From the NCBI GenBank assembly GCA_959606905.1, contig CAUHML010000045.1, positions 1 to 23,201 on the forward strand: DNA of 23,201 nt. Direction: 5' to 3'. Every line of letters starts with the position of its first letter. Position 1 is the first letter of the stretch. Shown in pieces: positions 14,582 to 21,833 of the stretch. Both the position numbers and the translations under genes were made by a program. Origin of the DNA: an uncultured Bacteroides sp. (GTDB lineage: Bacteria > Bacteroidota > Bacteroidia > Bacteroidales > Bacteroidaceae). Below the pieces are notes generated by a model, which saw only the letters and a program-made list of their open reading frames with translations, ran no database searches and had not been told where the DNA came from.

Positions 14582-15536
14582 TTATTCTAATCTTTTTACC
14601 CGGCCAGATGCATCGCCCATCATCAAAGCTAAAACTTCTTCTTTAGAAACCTGATTGTAATCGCCTTTGATGGTATGCTTGAGACATGAGGCAGCAACGG
14701 CAAAATCAATTGTCTTTTGGTCATCACCTTCAAAAGAAAGCAAACCATAGATAAATGCTAGGAACATCCTTCCAATCGCTGTCACATAATCCCCAACCAT
14801 CCATATTTGAAAATTATCACTTTTTAGAATTGGTTTGAGAAGAACCTCCCCATTATCATAAAAATAAGTTTTTTTATTGCACAACCGATTATTTCCATCT
14901 ACACACATCGAATCAAAAAAGGTATGATCTACACCGTATAATCCAATTTGCTGATAGCCAGAATTGGTCCCAACATAAATAACCATATTCGCCACTGTTT
15001 GAGCTAAAGGCATGGACAAACCATGCTTATAAAAAAAATGTCGCAAGCATTCGAAACCCTTATAAGTTATGGTATTAAGAGAAACAAGCCGAATATGAGG
15101 ATTAGACAATGCACTAAACACTTTAAAGTCATCCACAGAGCCTATAGGTGTATAGATATTCATATCCCAATCCACATTCCTGTTCAATACAGAAAAAAGA
15201 TTTCTCACCTCCTTTTGCTTATGGTTTGGATGAAAAAAACATAGGGTCTGCCAGACAATAATGCTTCGGCTTGATTCTGGTAAAGACAGCTTCCATTCCA
15301 AAGAAATTCAAGACAATGAAGTCAGTATCTGAGAATTTATCCATTTGCAATTTGGGCAATACTTCTTTTAAAGATGGACCATTAGCCAAGATAGCTACCT
15401 TGCCTGAATATCTTCGGCTAAACGAATTATGCAACTTGCTCTTAAAAATCATTTCCACTAAAAACGCTGCAAAATTAATGGAATCCCGACCTATAGATAA
15501 ACATTGTTTTATTATCCTCTTTATCTTCTTTTTCAT
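14582..15536 (-). pseudogene. second DUF115/GT42-like gene, frameshifted and carrying a kdgK tail
   Basis: A paralogue of the gene just downstream, in two frames. The first frame (from ATG 15536) reads GKVAILANGPSLKEVLPKLQ and KPKHYCLADPMFFSSKP, then stops. The second continues HPNHKQKEVRNLF...VDWDMNIYTP...GLYGVDHTFFDS. The shift falls in a run of seven A at 15233-15239; six A would restore one frame. The last 56 residues (14585-14752), IYGLLSFEGDDQKTIDFAVA then ASCLKHTIKGDYNQVS and MMGDASGRVKR, do not belong to this family. They match the C-terminus of PfkB-type 2-keto-3-deoxygluconate kinases. The start overlaps the wzx stop as ATGA. The gene is probably inactive in this clone, though reversible slippage at the A run is possible. 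Confidence 0.75.
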
Positions 15537-16951
15537 TTCGCAATATATCTTTTAATGATTTTCCTTTTTAATAAATGAAGCAAGTCACAATTCAATAAAA
15601 GCAATAATCCTATCGTAATAAAACCTGCAACAAGACTATTCGCGCTACCCGTCAAACATACTGAAACTATATATATACAAGTCAACAACAGCATCAGTAA
15701 CAAACGGGGGATATGGGTCAATTTTACATACGTCCAACTATACGCAACCCTTGAGACCGACATAACCATAAACGACAGGACAACGGACAGGACTGCTCCC
15801 CAAATACCCCACAACGGTATTAGCAAAAAATTGAAAACGATAGAAGATAAACCTCCATAAACACTTGAATAGAAAAAATATCTGCTCTTCCGGACAGCGG
15901 AAAAAGTACTCCCCGCCAATCCTGACACACAAGAAAAGAAAATACCCAATGTGAGTACGGGAATATATATCCATGCATCTAAATAATCTGATGAAGTAAA
16001 AAAAGAGACTAACCATTTACTGATAAATGTGACAATGACAAGCAACACCAAGAGTATTAAAAGCACACCCCGGAATATCTTATTATAGAAACTAGCGTAA
16101 CCATCTTTGCCATATTCTTCTAATACGGATATCTGCCAGGAAGAAACAAATATAGTAAATATCATGGCTATAATTCCAGGAAATTTGTTTGCTACGGCAA
16201 ACAGACCGATGCCATGTAATCCCACATACGTCTCCATTATAGGCCTGTTCAGTGCATTTACAAGCCACCACATCACACCGTTTGGAATCAAAGGCACAGA
16301 ATATTGAAGCATTTCACGACAGTATTCATTATTCACACTACCCGGTGAACAATATTTGTAACTTCCCGAAAAGAAGAAAGAATACACGCCCGTAAAAAGA
16401 TTTGCCAGAATAAGAGAAAGTACATAACCGACAACTCCCTTCAAAGGGATCAGAATGAATGAACAAATAGCTGTAAGCAAGGTCAATACGATTCCAGCCA
16501 TTCCATAAACAATCATCTTATCAATGCTGCGTGTAAACTGCTGAAAAAACTGCTGCAAAAGTGTTGCTGCCATCAAACCGTATATCAACCAAAGATAATC
16601 CGTAAAACTGTTTGAAAAACCATATATGGAAGAAACAAAATCTACAGTCCCAAACAATAAGAAGGAGACAAAAAACGCCTGCAATACAAAAACAATACCT
16701 GAAGAGAAATATTGCTTTTGCTTCTCCACTTTCTGCCCTTTTGGAAAGATAAATATAGATTCTGCTATGCAACAAGAGACAATGCTAACCAGAAAACTGA
16801 CATAGACATTTATTATATCGGTTACTCCGTAATCCTCAACTGATAGCCAACTAGTATAGAATGGCAACATAACCAAGCCTATAAGCTTACTGCCGGCATT
16901 GCCGATGAAGACCAAAAGCGTGTTTTTACCTAAACGCTTGTATTTGTTCAT
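15533..16951 (-). CDS. Wzx-type polysaccharide flippase
   Basis: 472 residues with 12-14 hydrophobic helices. The opening KRLGKNTLLVFIGNAGSKLI and GLVMLPFYTSWLSVEDYGVT is the signature of the PST/MOP flippase family (oligosaccharide flippase superfamily). Charged residues are concentrated at the loops, and a positive tail ends RKIIKRYIAK. The protein would carry undecaprenyl-linked repeat units across the inner membrane for polymerisation by the EpsG-type enzyme. It overlaps the following DUF115-like pseudogene by ATGA. Upstream lies an IS66 tail, so the flippase and the Kdo cassette may have arrived separately. Confidence 0.88.
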   Translation of the reverse strand: MNKYKRLGKNTLLVFIGNAGSKLIGLVMLPFYTSWLSVEDYGVTDIINVYVSFLVSIVSCCIAESIFIFPKGQKVEKQKQYFSSGIVFVLQAFFVSFLLFGTVDFVSSIYGFSNSFTDYLWLIYGLMAATLLQQFFQQFTRSIDKMIVYGMAGIVLTLLTAICSFILIPLKGVVGYVLSLILANLFTGVYSFFFSGSYKYCSPGSVNNEYCREMLQYSVPLIPNGVMWWLVNALNRPIMETYVGLHGIGLFAVANKFPGIIAMIFTIFVSSWQISVLEEYGKDGYASFYNKIFRGVLLILLVLLVIVTFISKWLVSFFTSSDYLDAWIYIPVLTLGIFFSCVSGLAGSTFSAVRKSRYFFYSSVYGGLSSIVFNFLLIPLWGIWGAVLSVVLSFMVMSVSRVAYSWTYVKLTHIPRLLLMLLLTCIYIVSVCLTGSANSLVAGFITIGLLLLLNCDLLHLLKRKIIKRYIAK

Positions 16952-16993
16952 TTCTAATTAATGAATTATACGAGAATTTCTATAGAGACATAC

Positions 16994-17293
16994 TTATCGT
17001 CTTTTCGAAATCAGGATAAGGAATCTCTTGAAATAATCCAGTACTGACACACCCTGCATCTTGTAAGTGGAGATGATGGTATGATATACCGCTGAGACAT
17101 GGACCATCTTATCACTTCCGAAGAATAACGAATTCTTTCGCTCACCGGCTAAGAGGCAAATAAATCGTCCGGCAATGAAACTGTTGATTGAATAAAAGCC
17201 ACCATTTAAGTAAGCAAACAGCTGAGTCCAAAAAGTATTCATATAAACCCGATACAAAGTCTCATCACAGTTCACGATAGCATCCTTCTTCAA
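16994..17293 (-). pseudogene. IS66 transposase C-terminal remnant 1
   Basis: A frame of about 99 residues without a real start. It contains FWTQLFAYLNGGFYSINSFI (IS66 pattern of LF.Y...GRY.IDN..AER), AGERKNSLFFGSDKM (RKNSLFFGS is highly characteristic) and VSAVYHTIISTYKMQGVSVL then DYFKRFL. The N-terminal two-thirds of the transposase, the inverted repeats and the IS66 accessory genes are missing. The frame is degraded at its N-terminal end. Confidence 0.75.
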
Positions 17294-17332
17294 ACAGGTT
17301 ATAAGGTACTTTGTTAAATATGCAGAATTTTT

Positions 17333-17443
17333 CTATCGAACCAATTTATAACGGACAAAAAGACGTTCAAAATCAGTATTACTATACATATACTTTGCCA
17401 ATAAATTAGCTCTATAATTATTAGAACAAACGGATACTTTTTA
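17333..17443 (-). other. unrecognised coding remnant after the CMP-synthetase/RraA fusion
   Basis: Directly after the TAA TAA of the fusion gene the same frame stays open and encodes KVSVCSNNYRANLLAKYMYS then NTDFERLFVRYKLVR before TAG. Composition looks protein-like. It has no start codon near its beginning. It may be the tail of a gene lost when the IS66 remnant joined this point, or it may be chance. Confidence 0.3.
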
Positions 17444-18745
17444 TTAAAATTCTCCTATTTTTTCAACAATATCTAAAGGATTAGAGTAACGAGCAATTTC
17501 ACTAGCCACATTATTTTCCATTCCTATTTTTTCAATTATTGCTTTCATTATCTTATTTTCGTATGCAACAGGTATGACAACTACCCCATCATTATCAGCA
17601 AATATTAAATCAGAAGGTGAGATTGTTACCCCCAAAACATTAATAGTCCGATTAAAATTGGCTAAAGTAGCACGTTTACGCACGTCTTTACAGTTATAGC
17701 CTTTTGAAAAAACAGGATAATTCATTTTCATAACATTATCTCTATCACGAGTCACTCCACCAACAATCGTTGCAGAGGCCCCAGAACGGATGGATAACAT
17801 TGTATTTAGTTCACCAAAATAAGCATAATCGGGACATTCATTTTCAACTACTATAATATCATTATCCGAAATCTCCGCATAAGATTTCAAAGCATCATAA
17901 ATACCATGAAAATCTTCTCCTTTTTCTAGTTTTCGTATTTTCAAAGTTCGTGCACGCCCCAAAACCTTTGTACCCCCAATATTACATTTCAAACCTGTTA
18001 TCACACAATTATATAAACCAATATCATCTAAAACGTCAGATAGCATTGCACTATTTACAAGTTTCTTTAAGAATTCCAATTTTCTATTTTCTAAAGATTT
18101 CAATCCCTTAGAAATTATCTCTGCCAATTCAAAGTCTAATGGATAATTCACATCAATAGCTTCAATAGGCTCAGCTTCTAGTAAATAAGGCTTTATACCA
18201 TAACGGCGTTTCATATTTAATGCTACATCACTATTTGTTATATACAACCCCATTGTTTCTACGATTGTATCAGGTAAATCCTTACTATTTGGGATATGCA
18301 TTCTATCATAATTGGGACCTTCTTTACTCCATGTATATTGTTTCTCATTTTTCACCAAAATAACAGAATCATAAAGATCACCCTGCTCCTTCAGTATATT
18401 GATCCCTTTTTCAATTGTAGAAGGTTTAATAAAAGGACTGGTACCTAAAATCTGTATATAAATATCAGCATTTATCTTTTTTGCTTCATTATAAAATAGA
18501 CTGTGTCCGTCAGTTTTATTGGTAGCTAATTCTGGATCACGTTTCAAATAAATACAATTCGTATGTTTTGCAATTTCATAAATTTCATCTTTTTCTGTAT
18601 CTAGAAAAACTTCATCAATAAAAGAACAACGTACGAGTTTTTCCAATGTATGTAAAAATAAAGGTTTACCGTTCATTAATGTTGTATTCTTATTTTTAAT
18701 ACGTTCACTAGAACCCTTAACTGGCAAAAAAGCAACTATTTTCAT
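17444..18745 (-). CDS. CMP-ulosonate synthetase fused to an RraA/HMG-aldolase-like domain
   Basis: 433 residues in one frame. Residues 1 to about 228 are a NeuA-type cytidylyltransferase: PVKGSSERIKNKN (8-20) is the CTP-binding loop in acylneuraminate style rather than the classical KdsB PARYxSTRLPGKPL, with LGTSPFIKP (100-108) and IDVNYPLDFELAEI (197-210). Residues about 230-433 are an RraA-like domain: SGASATIVGGVTRDRDNV (321-338) has the GGxxRD motif (R333, D334), followed by VLGVTISPSDLIFADNDGVV and VIP. RraA relatives include class II pyruvate aldolases (HMG/CHA aldolase), and Kdo-like sugars are pyruvate aldol products, so the second domain may act on a 3-deoxy-2-ulosonic acid. Together with KdsA and KpsF this gene points to a CMP-Kdo or related donor. 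Confidence 0.8.
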   Translation of the reverse strand: MKIVAFLPVKGSSERIKNKNTTLMNGKPLFLHTLEKLVRCSFIDEVFLDTEKDEIYEIAKHTNCIYLKRDPELATNKTDGHSLFYNEAKKINADIYIQILGTSPFIKPSTIEKGINILKEQGDLYDSVILVKNEKQYTWSKEGPNYDRMHIPNSKDLPDTIVETMGLYITNSDVALNMKRRYGIKPYLLEAEPIEAIDVNYPLDFELAEIISKGLKSLENRKLEFLKKLVNSAMLSDVLDDIGLYNCVITGLKCNIGGTKVLGRARTLKIRKLEKGEDFHGIYDALKSYAEISDNDIIVVENECPDYAYFGELNTMLSIRSGASATIVGGVTRDRDNVMKMNYPVFSKGYNCKDVRKRATLANFNRTINVLGVTISPSDLIFADNDGVVVIPVAYENKIMKAIIEKIGMENNVASEIARYSNPLDIVEKIGEF

Positions 18746-18762
18746 ATCTGATTACTATTAAA

Positions 18763-19713
18763 TTAAATCATACAATCTCTATAATCTATAAAACCCACAA
18801 AATCATTATTATCATCTAAAACTATTAATGTGTGAATTCTTTTCTCATTAAATAAATGTTCTATATCTACAATCTTTTCTTTCTCATATACTATTATTGG
18901 ATTTGTTACCATAATATCTTTTACAACCATATCAAATGATTCTTTCTGATATCTTTGAAATGTTCTACGAATATCCCCATCAGTAATTAATCCAACTAAA
19001 TGACGAGAGTTTAAGACAACTGCCATACCTAACCTTCCATCACTTATAATTGTCAGAGCCTCTGCTATTCTCATATCAGAATTAACAATAGGTAAATTAT
19101 CTTTTCGCATCAAATCCCGCACATTAGTTAAAAGTTTTTTTCCCAAGCTACCCCCAGGGTGATATTGTGCAAAATCTTTAGCTTGAAAGCTACGTATTTT
19201 CATCAATGCACATGCTAAGGCATCCCCCATCGCCAAAGTAGCGGTTGTAGATGAAGTCGGTGCAAGATTTAATGGACACGCTTCATATTTCACCGAAATA
19301 TTCAAATGACAATTGGCATATTCCGCCAATAATGATGTCTGATTTCCTGACATAGCAATAAGTGGGATATTGCGTTTTTTCAAAAATGGAATGAAACGAA
19401 GCAGTTCGTCTGTCTGTCCCGAATTTGATATTGCCAAAACAATATCATTAGAAGAAATCATGCCCAAATCACCATGAAAAGCATCCAAAGGATTAATAAA
19501 AAAGGAAGGTGTTCCAGTACTGGCCAAAGTAGCTGCAATCTTTGCACCACAATGACCGGATTTTCCTACGCCCGTTACGACCAATTTACCCCTGCTATGA
19601 TAAATCAAATCTATAGCTTTATCAAAATCATCTGTCAATAAAGGAATTAAATCTAGTATAGCCTGCGCTTCATCTTGAAAGCATTTAATGGCATAATCTT
19701 TTATTTCACTCAT
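18763..19713 (-). CDS. kpsF: arabinose-5-phosphate isomerase (KpsF/KdsD)
   Basis: 316 residues: a SIS domain (about 30-170) followed by two CBS domains (about 200-316), the full KpsF/KdsD layout. Motifs are LVVTGVGKSGHCGAKIA (44-60), AISNSGQTDELLRF (94-107), EACPLNLAPTSSTTATLA (144-161) and YHPGGSLGKKLL (184-195). It converts ribulose 5-phosphate to arabinose 5-phosphate, the precursor of Kdo. I chose the ATG at 19713 because it overlaps the kdsA stop as ATGA; an in-frame ATG at 19725 is less likely. The CBS pair may sense CMP-Kdo or a nucleotide. Confidence 0.92.
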   Translation of the reverse strand: MSEIKDYAIKCFQDEAQAILDLIPLLTDDFDKAIDLIYHSRGKLVVTGVGKSGHCGAKIAATLASTGTPSFFINPLDAFHGDLGMISSNDIVLAISNSGQTDELLRFIPFLKKRNIPLIAMSGNQTSLLAEYANCHLNISVKYEACPLNLAPTSSTTATLAMGDALACALMKIRSFQAKDFAQYHPGGSLGKKLLTNVRDLMRKDNLPIVNSDMRIAEALTIISDGRLGMAVVLNSRHLVGLITDGDIRRTFQRYQKESFDMVVKDIMVTNPIIVYEKEKIVDIEHLFNEKRIHTLIVLDDNNDFVGFIDYRDCMI

Positions 19714-20465
19714 AATAAACTGCAAATTACTTTTTCCAAATCTTTCAAATAAAGCATGTTAGGCCCGTCACTCAAAGCCATATCCGGATTTGGATGTACT
19801 TCAAAGAAGTAACCAGTAGCTCCAAATGCTTTTGCAGCTAAAGCCATTGCCGGAACGTATTCTCGATTTCCACCAGTTTTCCCTCCATCAGCACCCGGAC
19901 GTTGAACCGAATGTGTACAGTCCATTATAACATGAGGAGTAATAGAACACATATCGGGTATATTACGAAAATCAACAACCAGATTGTTATATCCAAATGT
20001 ATTTCCACGTTCTGTCAACCATACGTTTGCATTACCAGTCTCTCTAACTTTCTCAACAGGGTATTTCATATCTTGGCCAGACAAAAATTGAGCTTTTTTT
20101 ATATTAATAATTTTTCCTGTTCTAGCTGCTGCCACTAGCAAATCGGTTTGGCGACAAAGAAAAGCAGGTATTTGAATTACATCAACAATTCCACCGACAA
20201 TTTCTGCCTGATAAGGCTCATGTATATCCGTCAATAAAGATAAACCATACTTCATCTTTATATCATTCAACATTGTTAATCCTTTTTCTAAATTCGGGCC
20301 GCGATAAGAATGAAGGGAAGTACGATTTGCTTTATCAAAAGAGGACTTAAATATAATATTAATACCATATTTATTATTCAAACGAACTAATTCCTTTGCC
20401 ACTTCTTCCAATATATCGAAAGTTTCTATCACACAAGGACCAGCTATAAAAATCGGTTTATACAT
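19710..20465 (-). CDS. kdsA: 3-deoxy-8-phosphooctulonate synthase (KdsA)
   Basis: 251 residues. The enzyme condenses phosphoenolpyruvate with arabinose 5-phosphate to give Kdo 8-phosphate. Motifs are FIAGPCVIET (6-15), FKSSFDKANRTS (39-50), LTDIHEP (78-84), VWLTERGNTFGYNNLVVDFR (148-167) and MDCTHSVQRPG (181-191). C11, H185, E222 and D233 fall at the same positions as the metal ligands of the metal-dependent Aquifex-type enzyme, so this belongs to the metal-dependent class (the E. coli type has Asn instead of this Cys). It is the first gene of the cassette, overlapping kpsF by ATGA. No KdsC phosphatase gene is seen in the window. Confidence 0.93.
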   Translation of the reverse strand: MYKPIFIAGPCVIETFDILEEVAKELVRLNNKYGINIIFKSSFDKANRTSLHSYRGPNLEKGLTMLNDIKMKYGLSLLTDIHEPYQAEIVGGIVDVIQIPAFLCRQTDLLVAAARTGKIINIKKAQFLSGQDMKYPVEKVRETGNANVWLTERGNTFGYNNLVVDFRNIPDMCSITPHVIMDCTHSVQRPGADGGKTGGNREYVPAMALAAKAFGATGYFFEVHPNPDMALSDGPNMLYLKDLEKVICSLL

Positions 20466-20484
20466 TTTTTTAATTTATATTTAA

Positions 20485-20517
20485 CAAATAAAAAGTTTAA
20501 ACTAATAATCCAACAAA
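20485..20517 (-). promoter_or_regulatory. candidate promoter of the kdsA-kpsF-fusion cassette
   Basis: On the minus strand TTTG (20517-20514), 21 bases, then TTTATTTG (20492-20485), one mismatch from TAnnTTTG. It is 19 bases before the kdsA start codon, so the leader would be very short. It may let the cassette be expressed independently of the upstream locus promoter. Confidence 0.35.
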
Positions 20518-20526
20518 TTCTATTTT

Positions 20527-20895
20527 TCACTCTCTATAGTCCTTATTTCCATTCATAATCTCACGGAAGATATATACCAGATAATCCCTAACTTCCAGAC
20601 CATACATTTTGGCTGTTTTCATTATGGTAAGATATGTAGCAACTACATCTACTCCGGCATCACGCTATAGAACAAAGTTTTTTTGTTTACAGTAAAAGGT
20701 CTGAACACGCTCAGCAATCATATTGTCAATTGCATAGTGACCATCCATAGGATAGTTCTGTAATTCAGCCCAGCCATTAAGCATATAATGAAAAACATTG
20801 TCCATCAAGTCGCCAAAATGAAGACGATTTGCATTCTTTATGTTTGTACTCAAATTAGGGCTCCCTTCAATTTTTAGGCACTTTTCAGTGCACAA
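20527..20895 (-). pseudogene. IS66 transposase C-terminal remnant 2
   Basis: HYMLNGWAELQNYPMDGHYA then IDNMIAERVQTFYCKQKNFV gives the IS66 pattern L.NY..DGRY.IDNN.AER. After an in-frame TAG the frame goes on as DAGVDVVATYLTIMKTAKMY then GLEVRDYLVYIFREIMNG, the end of the transposase. The N-terminal domain and the terminal repeats are absent. It differs in sequence from remnants 1 and 3, so it derives from another IS66 element. Confidence 0.75.
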
Positions 20896-20926
20896 GCTAT
20901 TGAGAAATTAAAAATAAAGCGATTAA

Positions 20927-21147
20927 TTAACAGTTAACCATGGATAGCTCGATGTTCTAGGGCATAAGATTAACATAATCCCGGCATCCGTCAAATATTT
21001 TTTATAAAATTTCCAGGTATTCCCAAGCTGAGCAGCCATTAAGCTTTACTATGCTGATAATGCTGTGGTAAGCAGATGCCATTTCTGCCCACTCGTCACT
21101 GCCGAAGTGGATTATAGACTTAGATTTCACGCAACCACTTCTTCCCC
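20927..21147 (-). pseudogene. IS66 transposase C-terminal remnant 3
   Basis: Open with interruptions on the minus strand: SKSIIHFGSDEWAEMASAYH then SIISIVKLNGCSAWEYLEIL, TAA, KIFDGCRDYVNLMP, TAG, NIELSMVN. The FGS.E.AEM..AYHS.I..VKL.G.SAWEYL core is the IS66 C-terminal region. Two in-frame stops mark it as dead. It abuts the truncated HEPN gene, whose 3' end it probably destroyed. Confidence 0.65.
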
Positions 21148-21173
21148 CATCGAACGGGCAGGATTTCAGAATT

Positions 21174-21412
21174 TCATTGTAAAATTACATAATTCAAGCC
21201 TAACTGACCCACTACACCATTATGGGTCTGCACCTTAAATCCTCCGCTAAGCAACAAGGCGGAAGTATATAAAAACAAGCGTAATACATACGTTGTACCG
21301 CTAAATTCCAGTGCTCCGTAGCTATCATGTCCTCTGCTTCCCACAATGTAGCATACGACTTAACTTTTCGGTAAGCTACCACAGCTTTTATGTCTTCCTT
21401 GCTTAAACTCAT
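21174..21412 (-). pseudogene. HEPN-domain protein, frameshifted and truncated
   Basis: The ATG at 21412 overlaps the MNT stop as ATGA. The first frame reads MSLSKEDIKAVVAYRKVKSY then ATLWEAEDMIATEHWNLAVQ and RMYYACFY, the start of a HEPN four-helix protein. From YACFY the expected HEPN sequence continues in another frame as TSALLLSGGFKVQTHNGVVG then QLGLNYVILQ and stops (TGA at 21174). The shift falls at a TATATA run. The C-terminal half, including the usual Rx4-6H site, is lost at the junction with IS66 remnant 3. The product of the zero frame would be 66 residues and surely non-functional. Confidence 0.65.
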
Positions 21413-21723
21413 ACCAACCGTATCCCCTCGTCTTTCACATTGTGGTAAAAAGGAGTGAAATGCTGCTTTACCCAATCCTTAAACGTATAAAGCACAGGAC
21501 TGATGCATTCATTAAGCGACCATCCCAATTCTACCAACGGATAGGATACATTATCATAATCGGCCGATTCGATCTTAGGCTTATCCAACAAAATAAGCAC
21601 GTCCCAATCGGAATCGTGACGCGCGTCTCCACGAGCACGAGATCCAAACAATATGGCATGAGCTCCTAAGGGAAGCACTTCCCTCAACCGTTCCGTTATG
21701 GATTGTAAAATATCTGTTTTCAT
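21409..21723 (-). CDS. MNT-type nucleotidyltransferase (HEPN/MNT pair)
   Basis: 104 residues. ILFGSRARGDARHDSDWDVL (24-43) is the nucleotidyltransferase motif GSxxRG...SDxD, with G27, S28, D39 and D41 in place. In HEPN/MNT toxin-antitoxin systems this protein adds AMP to the HEPN toxin and so neutralises it. The partner HEPN gene overlaps it but is broken, so the nucleotidyltransferase is orphaned here. It sits between upxY and the Kdo cassette, where UpxZ would be expected in many Bacteroides loci. Confidence 0.85.
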   Translation of the reverse strand: MKTDILQSITERLREVLPLGAHAILFGSRARGDARHDSDWDVLILLDKPKIESADYDNVSYPLVELGWSLNECISPVLYTFKDWVKQHFTPFYHNVKDEGIRLV

Positions 21724-21833
21724 TGCCTATTCTTTTTGCTATACACTTCATACAAACTATATGCAATAAATAATTTTCTGTATTTCCTAACGTTGCTTTT
21801 AAAATGTTCATCAAAGAAAACAGAATTTCGATG

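Noticed and set aside
14582..15301. Second frame of the broken DUF115-like gene as an independent gene starting MEWKLSLPES
   Set aside because: The residues before CFFHPNHK are out-of-frame translation of the preceding gene, and homology to the paralogue begins only after the A7 tract.
17444..18140. Possibility that the fusion is two genes joined by an assembly error
   Set aside because: There is no stop, start or homopolymer at the junction (residues 215-235), and the linker ENRKLEFLKKLVNSAMLSDV reads smoothly into the RraA start.
17444..18745. Classical KdsB assignment for the cytidylyltransferase half
   Set aside because: The CTP loop PVKGSSERIKNKN is of the NeuA/PseF type, not the KdsB type PARYxSTRLPGKPL. 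The exact sugar is therefore left open.
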